64,000 nt of DNA, from the NCBI RefSeq assembly GCF_029867415.1, contig NW_026705231.1:124001-188000 (forward strand), read 5' to 3'. Positions within the stretch are counted from its first letter, which is position 1. Each line of letters opens with the position of its first letter. This document shows positions 23,342-34,867 of the stretch, one piece after another. The notes beneath the pieces are model-generated. The model ran no database searches. It was given only the letters and a program-made list of their open reading frames with translations, and was not told the origin of the DNA. Position numbers and translations under genes: made by a program. The stretch comes from Vicia villosa (Eukaryota > Streptophyta > Magnoliopsida > Fabales > Fabaceae).

Positions 23342-25030
23342 AATACACATGCTCCAAGGATTCAATCACAAATGACAAACTATGAATAATTTAGTCTAGT
23401 AGAGGATATGGCCAGTGATGTATTTGGGGTGAATGTTGCTTATGATGAACCTCAAGCCTTTGATGTCGAAGAGCTCCCGCATATTTTTCTATGCCAAAGA
23501 GCTACCCACCTCCCACATCTTTTTCTATGCCTTAAATGAAACCAGATGGACCTAACACCCCTTACCCCACATATTTTCTTATGCCTTCCATGCAACCGGG
23601 TGGACCTAACACCCATCACCCCACATATTTTCCTATGCCTTCCATGCAGTCGAGTGAACCTAGATTTCCACCTTCCACATATGTATGCAAAATATATGGA
23701 GTCAGATGGATCAAGTATGCCACGTTCTTCAGCCATGCATTCTGAGGATGATACTTGTGCTCATGGAGATACTAGTGCTCAGGAGGGAGCACATGTTGAG
23801 AAATGTGCTACAAAGAATTAAGAATCCAAATGGAAGATTTATCATTTGGCTTGAGGGAGGACCGTAAGTGTTTATGTTTTATATTATATTTTTAATTTCA
23901 ATTGTTTTTTAACTAGTACTAACTCAATTTTGTGGTGTTTAGCCTTGTGCCATCACATCGTGCTTAAATAAATTATTAAAGAAAAATATAAATTTTTTTG
24001 GTTTACTTATGTAGCACTTTCTGGTGATGAGAAAGAAGATTGCTTTAACTTATTTAAGGTATAATTAACTAACTCACGTAAGTAATTATTATTTAATTTC
24101 CTTTATATTTATTGAGAGTATTCATAGTTATTATTTAATATTTTTTTATTAATACAACAATGTGGAAGAAATGTTGTTGGGACATTAGAGATCATCACCA
24201 AGTTAAGAAATTTTTTTACTCAAAATGTGTTGCTCGGTTTTCTGACACGCTTAGGCGTGTTAGACTTAGATGAGAAAAAGGATCATGTCCTTGTTGGATA
24301 GGTGAATAAGTATTTCAAGAGATTAGTTCCCATTGGAATTTCGATGCCTTTAAGGAAAAAATAAAAAATAAAAAATAAAGAATCTGAAATTGGCGACTAC
24401 AACTAGGTACCAGGCAATATTAGTGTTGATGAAATTGCACGAAGGATGGTAAATTTATTTTATTTTAAAATAAATTTTCATTTAATTTTAGATTAGTTAA
24501 AACTAATTATTTTTTATTTATGTTTTCATTTAATTAGCATGAAGAGTTTGGTAGAACTCTGCTTCTTAATGAGCTCCATCTAGAGACTCTTCTCAAGAGA
24601 AATTGAGAGTTTGTCGATGTCTGCTCAAGAATAACTCAAGTATGATTTTATTATATTTTATCATTTTATTTATTTCTTTTATGTACCTAACCTATTTAAA
24701 TTATGATAACATTTAATTTATTTTTATAGGATGAGTATGATAGACAAATTGCCCTTACTCTATCATAACATCTTGAATTACCTACACCTCCACCAGGGTA
24801 TCCTACTGACCTTCTTTGAGTTTTCAGACTTGGTATAATGTATCACGCGGGAAGCGGAAAAATGGGAGAGTGTATGGTTCTGGAGGGGCGGGCACACGGA
24901 AACTATCAGGCGGCATGATAGGTATTTCAGAATGAGATTTGCTGACGGTGATGGATCATGAAATCCATCTATACTAACAGTTGAAATGCAAGAAATTATG
25001 AGAAATTTAGTGTATATTGAGGCAACACGC
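23342..25030 (+). pseudogene. CACTA element 1, middle coding exons (Transposase_24-like)
   Basis: Right after the LTR the frame resumes (NTHAPRIQSQ ... EDMASDVFGVNVAYDEPQ). A Pro-rich repeat of about 54 bp (TPYPTYFLMPSMQ-like, 23530-23690) follows, then an acidic stretch. Exon-like pieces near 23830-24800 read NPNGRFIIWLEG, LVPSHRA, VDEIARRMHEEFGRTLLLNE and DEYDRQIALTLS. These match the layout of the plant Ptta/En/Spm domain PF03004, whose biochemical role is poorly known. Multiple stops and shifts are present. The last exon runs to 25030 (IEATR) and is cut by the solo LTR. Confidence 0.65.
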
Positions 25031-26617
25031 TGTCATACCCCAAATTTAACACTAAGGTCTCACTTCATTTGCATTCGATTCAAAAGAGTATGATCATGAA
25101 TTTCTTGTGATTTAGGTTTTCGCTGTTTAAAGGGAGATAATTGTTCCTTGAAGAACTAATGTATCATCATCATCATCATCAACAACATCATCTCATTCAT
25201 CAAAGCATTAAGAGATCCTCATGCATCATTTTATATCATTAACCTCAAAATACAAAATATGTGTTGTTTGTTTGCTTCTTTCACAAGGTAGGTATGTTGT
25301 ATCAAGAAGCTTAAGTGATTGATTTAATCAGGGTGTTGTGTCTTTCAAAATGATTAAAGATTCTAATAAGATCAAGTGATTCCCCTCATTATTATTTAAA
25401 TTCAAGTGTGCATCAATTCAAGACCATCAACCTCCAACTCATCTGGTGTACCAAATTAGGGTTTTGACCAAGATTAGTGGAATGTTGAATTTTTAACCAA
25501 GACATAATTTAATAGTTTGAAACATGATTCAAAGTTCTTATATTCTTACTCATATCCCAATCATATATCTCAATTGGCTAAAGGAGCTTGATCCATTAAT
25601 ATCTAAAGATTTGTAATTCATCTGATGAAAAGTCAACTATTTAAAGTCAAAGTTTGACTTTTGAAAATTTTGGTCAACCATGGACTTCTCAAGTCAAGAA
25701 TCATGAAAATATGGTTTATGGATTCATTTGATCAAGTTTAATCAAGAAAATCAAGAAAAAAAATCAAAGTTTAGAAATTAAGGTTTTGAAACTTCCATGT
25801 TCATCTAGCCTACTTTACAAGCTCGTAACTCCTTCTTCAAGCAACCATTTTTCATGTCCAAGGGATGTATTTAAAGATGGGATTTCATACTTCAATATTG
25901 TGGAAAGAATGAATAAAAAACACTCATAAGAACTTGAAGTTATGAAGTGATCAAGTTGGTGTCTCAAAGTTGTGAAATATTCAAAAACTTAAAAATATTT
26001 CTAAGTGTCAAACAGTTACAAAATTCAATTTTGCTGGCCAGTTTTCTCCAAGATGCAATTTGATTCTCTTCAGGTGCTCAACATGAGAGTTATAGAATGT
26101 GATCTCATCTTTCCAAAGACCCCAAGAGCATGAATTTATCTTACTTGAGCATCAAGTTTCGAAGAAATAAAGTAGCCATGTTAAAGAGGTTTGAAAGCCC
26201 AATTTCATGTTTATGTTCATGTCCAACACCTATGCCAACCATGTGATCTTGCTTTGCAGCCTACATTGCTTCTAAATCTCAACATAATTGATGTCTTACA
26301 CAAGTCTTTGAGGCATTATACAAGAGCTTTGAGCTTTGTCCAAGTTTCATGCCACTTTGGATAGAAAGGCAACATTGCCATTTTCATAAAGCCAACATTA
26401 AACACAAAGTCAATGCATTGAGCTTCGTATTTTTTCCCTTTGATCACATTCAACACAAAAGCTTAGAAGAAACACCTCTAAAGCTAGCTTCTAACCACTC
26501 TAGAAAGCCAACCTAAAAGATTGAAACCATAATGCCTTTAACCAAATTTTGAGCCAAGCTCAAATTAAAGCTCTTACTTTTGACCCTTACTTCATCTACA
26601 AGCTTCTTCAATTTCCC

Positions 26618-26625
26618 TATAAATA
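26618..26625 (+). promoter_or_regulatory. Solo-LTR TATA box
   Basis: TATAAATA in TTCCCTATAAATAAATGA lies about 1.59 kb into the LTR, matching the position of the TATA box in the 6810 LTR (1.54 kb in). Confidence 0.6.
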
Positions 26626-27360
26626 AATGATCAATCTTCAGCATTAAAAAAAAAGCATCGGGCCACAAATACTCTCAAAATCTCTCTAACTCCATTTTTC
26701 ACTTTCAAAGTCCTTATCTTTGAAACTTCAAATTTCTTCAAGTTTCTTGTAACTTTTGCTTTGAAACACCATCCGTACATCGTTATTAACTTACTATAAA
26801 CCTTACCTTGCATTTGTATTAACTAAAACACCATCACCCAACTCCACCATATTCCACTTGTAAGTTAACTTGGTCAAGGAGTTTCAAGGCACTCAAAGCA
26901 TTCTAAGCATATCATTGTGTTCCTAGGAGTGCAAGGAAGCATGAGGAATGATCATTCCACTTTTGTAAGTGCTAAGAAGAGGCATTAGACCTACTCTAAT
27001 AGGTATATTTTTTGCAACTTTGAACTCACTCATACATGCATTAATTTGAATGATTAAACTCTATGCTCATGAGTTTTGATTGTGCTTGAATGCCATTTTA
27101 TTTATGTTTGAATTCTTAGGGTTCATACTTTAATCTGAAAAATTATAATGTTTGAGTAAGAATTAATAAAATATAAATGCATATTCATAATCCTTATGAA
27201 ATTTTGAGTGAAATGGTAAATAGATTTGTTATTTTTGGTGAAAAAATGACAGAGTTGAAATTTGACATTGTTGAGTTTCCATGAAGAAGATGAAATATGT
27301 AGCATACATTGACCTCTAGCTTAAAAAAACAGCATTTTTCATTTTTTCCTTCAGTATTCC

Positions 27361-27540
27361 TCGACGCATAGAGGTCACGCGTCGACCTCTAGTGTACCAA
27401 ACCAATTTTGTCATTTTTTCTTCACCATGCGTCGATGCAAAGAGGTCATGCGTCGACTTCCAACAGGCAGAGGTGCTTTTCATTCATTTTCCAATTTTCA
27501 ACTTAGTATGCGTCGACCTCTAGAGAGCATGCGTCGACGG
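27361..27540. repeat. Paired-motif cassette (GCGTCGAC type), three doublets
   Basis: Doublets lie at 27361-27390 (TCGACGCAT...CGCGTCGACC), 27427-27460 (ATGCGTCGATGC...ATGCGTCGAC) and 27507-27540 (ATGCGTCGACC...ATGCGTCGACGG), 66-81 bp apart. Within doublets a short AGAGGTCA-type spacer recurs. It lies about 0.7 kb downstream of the LTR TATA box, in the predicted leader. Confidence 0.85.
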
Positions 27541-27942
27541 ATGGCTTGCATTTTCATTAAAATAAAATCATGTTTTCGACTTATGAGATGAGTCCACATG
27601 CTTAATACTTATCCATTCTTGATTTAAATGCAAGTTAATTGTTATTAGAGCTTGATTCTTGATCTCACCATGCCTCGGTTGATTCATGTATACTTGTGTT
27701 TGAACTTGCCTTTCTCTTGATGAACTTATGACATGTTGTTTGGCTCCTTATTTTTGTCACTTCACTACTTAACTTTGACGTTCATACTTATTGATCAATC
27801 ACATGATTGATGGTGATTCTATAATCTTGAGTACTCTATGCATTGTTGCTTGTGTACCAATCCAAAGGAATGGGATGATATTGACTAAAATTGTCAAGGT
27901 ACTCACCTCTTTCTTGTGTTTACTTATTTAACCTTTTTTTTC

Positions 27943-28425
27943 AATGCTTTGTATTTCTAAAACTTAGGCATTCAAATTATGCTTTGTATCTAGAACTTAG
28001 CAATTCAAACTATGCTTTGTATTTCTATAACTTAGCAATTCAAATTATGCTTTGTATTTCTAAAACTTAGCCATTTAAACCATACTTTGTATTTCTAAAA
28101 CTTAGCAATTTAAACTATGTTTTGTATTTCTTTTGTCAAAAAAAAAACTATGCTTTGTATTTCTAAAACTTAGCAATTTAAACTATGCTTTGTATTTCTT
28201 TTGTCAAAAAAAAAAACTATGCTTTGTATTTCTAAAACTTAACAATTTAAATTTTGCTTTGTATTTCTAAAACTTAGCCATTTAAACTATGATTTATATT
28301 TCTAAAACTTAGCAATTCAAATTACGCTTTGTATTTTTAAAACTTATCCATTTAAAATTATGCTTTGTATTTATAAAACTTAGCAATTTAAATTATGCTT
28401 TGTAGTTCTACAACTTAGCATCCAA
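27943..28425 (+). repeat. Tandem array of a 35-bp unit in the solo LTR
   Basis: About 13 copies of TATGCTTTGTATTTCTAAAA followed by CTTAGCAATTTAAAC. Two copies are interrupted by CTTTTGTCAAAAAAAAA inserts. Divergence between units is a few bases each. Confidence 0.93.
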
Positions 28426-28864
28426 AAAAACCTTTTGCCACTTGGGATTTATCTTTTAAAAACCTTTTTTAAGGTAACTACGACGCTTTGATCATTCATT
28501 GCACAAAGAATGTACGTAGGCATAAGATTCTTTGAAATCTTTCCAAACAATTCTTTTCTCACCTCCCCACTCTTTTTATAAACAAAAATAACAACAATAC
28601 ATTTTAAACCAAATACACATATTTTTAAAGAGGTTCCTACAGAGTACCGTAGATGATGAGGGTATGAATAACTTTCCTTTTCATAACAAACTCCCGAACC
28701 TAGAACTCTGTTTTGTTTTATTAGTTTTGTTTTGAAAACTTCTTTGGGTTTTATTTCGCTCTTTTTCTCATTTCCTTTGGAAACAATAAAGCGCAGTGGT
28801 GACTACTAAAATACGAGTTAAGTCAATCATTGGCTTAGTCTCAATTTTTCACCGCTACACTCGC

Positions 28865-28955
28865 GAAGTAGCGGCAAGAAATGCAAAGATTAAGGTAATA
28901 AGAAGAAAACAAATAGAGATACAAGAAGAAATTAGGAGAGGAAGAGGAGAATAAT
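28865..28955 (+). pseudogene. CACTA element 1, C-terminal coding tail
   Basis: Reads EVAARNAKIKVIRRKQ, then IQEEIRRGRGE and a stop TAA. It is in frame with 25030 if the solo LTR is removed. The coiled, charged end is usual for the last exon of plant En/Spm-like proteins. Confidence 0.7.
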
Positions 28956-29267
28956 TAAAATGTTTGAATATGATAATTTTTGTCTTTTTAATTTTAAGTT
29001 CGTTTAATAATTTTAACTTTATATATTAATTTGTATTTCAACTTTAATCATGAATGACACAATGCACTTACGCTTGCGTGTTAGAAACATGGAAAATAGG
29101 ATTTGTATTTTGCAAAGGGATAAACCCCAAACAAAAATAGCAAAGTGATAAACCTCTCATAAATCATTTGCGACGACCTATTAAGTTAAATCCTTTGTCG
29201 CCTTGTAAATTTCTATTTTGTGAAAAAAAAATTTCAGTTATGAGGGGTTAAACCCCGACTAAACAAC

Positions 29268-29283
29268 TGTTTTTCTTGTAGTG
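29268..29283 (-). repeat. Right terminal inverted repeat of CACTA element 1
   Basis: The reverse complement reads CACTACAAGAAAAACA. The inner neighbour GTTTAGTCGGGGTTTAACCC is subterminal sequence. Confidence 0.85.
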
Positions 29284-29383
29284 GTAGGAACAATCCAACA
29301 AAATGGAATCTGTGGATCAAGTGGGTAAACTACAAGATTTTTGAACGTGTGTTTAAGCTTCTTCAATTTTAGGATGTCCCCAC

Positions 29384-29523
29384 GCGCGATGCTCAATTGC
29401 TACAATTTATATGATTATATTTTCACCGTGAAAATGCATTAAGTCGTGAGAGCGCGCGATGCTTAATTGCTACAATTTATATGATTATATTTTCATCGTG
29501 AAAATGCATTAAGTCGTGAGAAT
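29384..29523. repeat. Tandem duplication, two 70-bp copies
   Basis: Copies start GCGCGATGCTCAATTGC and GCGCGATGCTTAATTGC and differ at about two positions. A SINE is inserted at the end of the second copy. Confidence 0.93.
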
Positions 29524-29524
29524 G

Positions 29525-29635
29525 GATGTGTGCGTGTGTGTGATCTAGCGGTGAAACACTTGGGTCCTGAGAATGTGCTCCTCTCAAAGTCTCAGGTTCG
29601 AAACCCGCTAAATTCAAATTGCTTATTAAAAAAAA
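29525..29635 (+). mobile_element. tRNA-derived SINE, about 110 bp
   Basis: An A-box-like TGATCTAGCGGTGAAACACT and B-box GGTTCGAAACC are followed by an A-rich tail (TTATTAAAAAAAA). The unit is flanked by 11-bp direct repeats TCGTGAGAATG (29514-29524 and 29636-29646). Flanking duplication plus A-tail is the mark of LINE-driven retroposition. Confidence 0.85.
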
Positions 29636-29797
29636 TCGTGAGAATGATCATTCATTTAAGTTGAATCATTTTTATAAATTAAAAATTTATTTGGTAGTAG
29701 ATAAAGCGTGGGATAAAAGACGTGATATAATAATTTGTTTTATATTATTTTATTTTAATAATATGATACAATATAATAAATTAATAATAATATAATA

Positions 29798-30182
29798 GAG
29801 TTAAATATATAGAATTCCCTTGTAATGTTAGCGAGTTTTGTATTTAGCCCCTGGAATTTTTTTTTGCAATCAGCCCCTTGTAAATTTTTAGATTCCCTCA
29901 AGGACCCTCCTGACTGCCACATATCAGAAAAGATTCTCTCTTGCTGCCTATGTGGCAGTCCACGTGGATTTTTCATAAAATTTATTCCACGTGAAATTAT
30001 AAAATAATTAAAAAAAGAAAAATCCACTTGGACTGCCACGTAGGTAGCAAGAGAGAATATTTGCTGCAATGTGGCAGTCAAGGAGGTATTTGAAGGAATC
30101 TGAAAATTACAAGGGGGATTGCAAAAAAAACTTCACCAAGGGCTAAAAACAAAACTCGCTAAGGGTTTTATATATTTAACCC
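29798..30182. mobile_element. Mutator-type MITE, 385 bp, long inverted repeats
   Basis: Ends GAGTTAAATATATAG and (reverse complement) GGGTTAAATATATAA; the pairing continues far inside, including TGCTGCCTATGTGGCAGTCC and its partner. Perfect 9-bp duplications AATATAATA flank it (29789-29797, 30183-30191), as expected for Mutator-class elements. The small frames inside are not genes. Confidence 0.9.
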
Positions 30183-30191
30183 AATATAATA

Positions 30192-31028
30192 TAATGAATT
30201 AATTATGATATTTATTGTATTATGTTTTTCTAATATAAATATTTATTTTTAGTTTGAGCTAAGTTAGAAATAAATAGAATATGATAAAAATTAATTAATT
30301 TATTATTATAAAAATATAATATAAAATATGAAATTAAATATTAAATATTAGATACATAAACAAAAATACAAATATTAAAAAGTAATAATAATATTGAATA
30401 ATACTTAGTTTAGTAAAAGTAAAATATTTTAAAATAAAATTAAAATTAAACATTCAAAAAAATTAACATTTAATTAAATTTTTAAAATTAAATATAATTT
30501 TCTTAAAATAGGAATTTTGTCATTTAGTCATAATATATATGTTTTTTTTAAAGGAAAAATATAATATAATATATTAAACAAAAAACTTATAATCTTAACG
30601 AAATAAGTATTTAATTAAGTAGAGGTGAAAAAGTGGGTTCAATCCATCAGACATATCTGTTTTTTTCAATATTTTTTGTGAAATTAATCAAAATTTTAGA
30701 CTCATATTTTTCGATATTTTTATTCAGTGTTTTTGAGAATGTCCACATTAATATTAAATTTTATAAATTTTAGATTTAAAATATACAAATAATATTTGAG
30801 ATTCCTCCCGCACATTATTTTTTATGCGGAATAAAATAAAATTTTAAAACCACACCTACAATTATGTTTGTCCTGCGTATTTCAATTTTTATGACATGCT
30901 TGTTTGGCATCATTATATGTAAGTATTCATTAAAATATGACCAATTTATCATCTCTGTATAGTAATACATTGAATTAGTATTATCACATGTAAAAAGATA
31001 GACTACACACGTGTCTGCACGCACTCAG
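30192..31028. other. AT-rich intergenic DNA upstream of the transporter gene
   Basis: No gene or clear repeat is seen. It would contain the upstream regulatory region of the AVT1-like gene; no specific element can be named from sequence alone. Confidence 0.5.
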
Positions 31029-31037
31029 TATAAAATA
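31029..31037 (+). promoter_or_regulatory. Putative TATA box of the AVT1-like gene
   Basis: TATAAAATA lies 82 bp before the start codon, so transcription would start near 31060 with a leader of about 50 bases. Confidence 0.55.
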
Positions 31038-31110
31038 TAGGGAAAGTGCAAATAATCAAATATCCACCAAACATCACAAAACACATTCATCTTCTAGCCA
31101 GCCAGAGTAT

Positions 31111-34100
31111 ATGGCTACTGAGCAAGATGATAGATATTCCTCCATTCAAGTACCACTTTTGAATGATCAAAAACTGAATGATTCAAATACTTTAAAAGCA
31201 GTTCATCATGTGGGTAACGCTTCTTTGTTCAAGACATGCTTTCATCTACTCAATGCTATCTCAGGTTTAATTTTTACTCTATCTTAAATAATTTGTTTTT
31301 TTAAACTATATCTGCTTTTGAAAAACAATTTAATTTTGTCATTATTGAAGAATGGTTTTAAATCCAGTTACTCAAGTGTTCAAAAGTAGAGTTTACCTTT
31401 TTTTCTTTTCTTTTGGTCAAGATTTTATCTTTTAATTTTGTTCAATTTTACAATTTTTATTTAACATGTTTAAAAATGGGAGATTCAACATTTTTTTGTT
31501 GCTATAGATAAAAAATTATGTTTTCAAAAGAGAGTATGAAAATGTGTGATAAATGTGGTGGAAATTGAAAATGAAAAAGAAAAATTTATTAACAAATGTA
31601 TTTAGTCTAAATTTGAACATACATTTATAATTTTTAGGAATGAAAACGAATATGTCCGTGCTTTTGAGATCCGTCTCGCAAAAATCTATAAAAAAAAGGG
31701 GTGAAATATGGTGAGGTCTAAAACTTTGACCAACCGCAATAAAAATGTGAGCGGTAGACCCGCAGTCACTTCACATTTTAAGTCCAAATATATAAAATTT
31801 ATATTAATCTTCATACCCGCAAAAATCTTAAGAAAAAAATGAAGTGGGACGAAACAAACACATCAGAGACATTAGAGAATGCATGCTTAAATTATTGTTC
31901 CACTCAGCAATAAGGTATGGACAAAACAGACTTATCAAACCATCTACACACACCTAATAATTTTAATAATAATATTTTGTTTTAAGAAAGTAAAATAGTG
32001 TTTTGTGATAGGTGTTTTCTTAATAATTATATAATTAATTAAAATTGTTTTTACATTCTTCTATAAAACTTTTTTATGAAAAATACAAAAAACTCTTAAT
32101 TTAAATAGATATTTTTAATAAATAATTTTACTTTCTCACTTATAGATTGAAAAGTGAGTATATGATTATTAAAGGGAATATTTTAAGTAAAGACTTTAAA
32201 AGGAGTTGAACTCGACAAAAAGAATATATATCCATGTGTGTTCATTGAAAAATGGATCTTTTTGTTTATACATTACACTATATAAGTAGCAATTATATCA
32301 TCTATATATTATACTCTTCCTTATGGCTATTTAATATTTATATATATTTAGACTTAGATTTGTTTCTAATATATTAAATATAACTTATTAAAAGAAAGAA
32401 TAAACGATATCATTTTTTAAAATAAAAACAAATTATTGAATAAAAGATGGGACATAAAGCCTAATCCAACAAAAGCTATAATTAACAAAAAAACAACAAA
32501 ACAAATAGTAACATTGATTAAATGTGCACTGTATCATTATACGAACCAGTTTAAAGTTTAATTATTTTAAATTTTTTTCCTCCACAAACTATCTGAATAT
32601 TTTATCTATAAGATATCTACTCTGGTTTTCATTTTTGTCTGCACTCATTTGCAATTTTCCGTGACTAATATTCCACTGTATATAATGATAACTACAAATA
32701 ATGAGATATTGCTTTCAAGGCTGTACAGATAACGATAATAATATTTTGTTTCACAAAAATATTTGAATATTACATAGAATAGTGTGACGATTGTCGGTTC
32801 CAATATTGCTGATGCGATAGCTTCTGCAACTGTATTGAACTGCAGTTACGGTGCGAGTAAATTGTTAATAACTTTTATGTTATGATATTATTTCAGGAGT
32901 TGGCATTGTTTCAATGCCATATGCCCTAGCATCAGGAGGATGGTTAAGCATATTTCTTCTATTTACAATAGCCCTAGCATGTTGTTACACAGGCACATTG
33001 GTTAAAAAATGCATGGACATGGATCCTAATATCAGAACCTTTCCGGACATAGGTGAACATGCGTTTGGATCGAAAGGAAGGTTATTCGTATCGATAATCA
33101 TGAATTCGGAACTGTATTTAGCAGTAACCGGTTTTCTAATTTTGGAAGGTGATAATCTGAACAAACTGATACCGAATGTGGAAATTCAGATAGGAGAGTT
33201 AACAATCGGTGGGACGACATTGTTTACTATGGTTACTTGTTTGGTTATTTTGCCTACTGTTTTGTTTGAGGATATGAGTTTGTTGTCTTATGTTTCTGCT
33301 GGTGGTGCTTTGGCTTCTTCGATTTTCATTGTTTCGTTGTTGTGGAATGGTGCAATTGATGGAACTGGTTTTCATGGAAAAGGAAGGGTTTTGAATTGGA
33401 GTGGAATTCCTTCTGCTGTTAGTTTGTATGCTTTCTGTTATAGTGCTCATCCTGTTCTTCCTACTCTCTACAATTCTATGAAGAACAAAAGTCATTTCTC
33501 CCGGGTGAGTATTAAGCTGTTTTAGTCATTTCAATATGATTTATAAAACTATTTGAAAGAACTTATAGAAATCATAGATTTAAAATTGCGGTTGTGGTTA
33601 CAATGCGGTTTCAGTTATGGATGTTGCGATTGCAATGTGAGTTTTGATTGATAGGTACGAGTGACAAAACGAGTCTGGCTCGCCGGACATGTCCGTTTAT
33701 CAAGGGCAGACCAAAGTTTTAGGCTCACACCCTCTAATATGTCCGTTCAGTTTTTTTCCGGACGCGGACATTAATATTTTTCTAAATTCTTCTGTTTTTG
33801 TCAGGTCCTAATCATAAGCTTTTCAGCATGCACGTTTGGTTACGCAGCAGCAGCAATTCTAGGCTACTTAATGTTCGGGCAAGAAGTCGAATCACAAGTA
33901 ACTCTAAATCTCCAAACAGGAAAGTTAAGTTCAAGAGTAGCAATATACACAACCCTAGTCAATCCAATAGCAAAATACGCATTAATGCTTACACCAGTAA
34001 TAAATGCAATAAAAGCAAAGGTTTCATGCAACAAAAGGGCCACACATATGATTATTAGTACATCTTTACTAGTAAGTTCTCTTGTTATAGCAGTTACAAT

Positions 34101-34314
34101 TCCTTTATTTGGATACCTTATGTCACTTGTTGGAGCATTGTTGAGTGTCTCAGCTTCAATTTTAGTGCCATCTATTTGTTACTTGAAGATTTCAGGAGCT
34201 TACAAGAGATTTGGAAGTGGAATGATTATTAATTATTCGATAATTGTAATGGGAGTTGCTATTGCTGTTTTTGGTACTTATAGGTCTCTTGTGGATATAA
34301 TTCAAAATTTGTAA
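31111..34314 (+). CDS. AVT1-type vacuolar amino acid transporter (AAAP family), 3 exons
   Basis: Exons 31111-31264, 32897-33504 and 33805-34314 give 423 residues. Both introns are GT-AG (TCAG/GTTTAA...TTTCAG/GA; CCGG/GTGAGT...TTGTCAG/GTC) and the frame is exact across both. Exon 1 encodes a polar N-terminus (MATEQDDRYSSIQ, VPLL) then FKTCFHLLNAISG. Exon 2 has GIVSMPYALASGGW, YTGTLVKKCM, FPDIGEHAFG and several hydrophobic spans. Exon 3 has FSACTFGYAAAAILGYLMFG and four more spans, ending SLVDIIQNL. Plant AVT1-group proteins have about 11 membrane spans and move amino acids across the vacuolar membrane using the proton gradient. No stop, frameshift or missing block is seen, so this is the only gene here that looks functional. 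Exact subgroup and substrate cannot be set. Confidence 0.92.
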
Positions 34315-34867
34315 GTTGTATGAGTTTCATTGGATAGCAGTGTTTTTTTTGTTTGTTTGTTGGATAAAGTACTTTTTGTCTATATCTAGACAGCCTGCAT
34401 TAACTTTTTATTTTCCTGTTGTTTACGGTTGGAAAAACAACCACTGAATAAATTATTGAGTCGAATGGGTCGCTCTTTTTAATACATTTTGCGACATTGT
34501 TTAAAATTATACAACGCGGCAGAACTACTATGATGTCTCTGGGATAAAATAACTGAGTTTTACATTACGATTATTATTTGTATGATAAATAATCAGTCTA
34601 GAATTACATCCTCAAATGACATAAAGACTCGTCGATGATGATGTTAAAACCACTCGTATTTTCTGACAAGAATCAGTCGATGATAGTGCAGACAAACCAC
34701 TCGAAAATAGAAAAGTAAAATTTAAGAAGAAGTGGAGATGAAAGAGAACAGAGATTTTTTATTCGGAAATTTGGAGTAAAAAAAACGAGATGAGAAGGTT
34801 TCTATTTATAGGTGAGAAACTAAACCGAATTGGAGAAAATCGTGGGGGGCAATGGAACGGATCCAAC
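34315..34867 (+). other. 3' UTR and downstream flank of the transporter gene
   Basis: A possible polyadenylation signal AATAAA at 34447 lies about 130 bp after the stop. The rest (34500-34860) is unremarkable, with no ORF support. Confidence 0.4.

Larger units (their letters stand above)
25031..28859 (+). mobile_element. Ogre-like solo LTR, 3.83 kb
   Basis: It starts TGTCATACCCCAAATTTAAC and ends TTTTTCACCGCTACA, with no internal region on either side. The flanking 5 bases are CACGC (25026-25030) and CTCGC (28860-28864), a one-mismatch duplication. Taking out the LTR and one flank copy joins the CACTA reading frame exactly (EATR to EVAARN). Solo LTRs arise by recombination between the two LTRs of a full element. 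Its last 300 bp resemble the end of the LTR at 6810-12756. No gene is supported inside; short frames are unsupported. Confidence 0.88.

Noticed and set aside
33199..33495. Minus-strand 98-codon frame
   Set aside because: Antisense shadow of the transporter exon 2.
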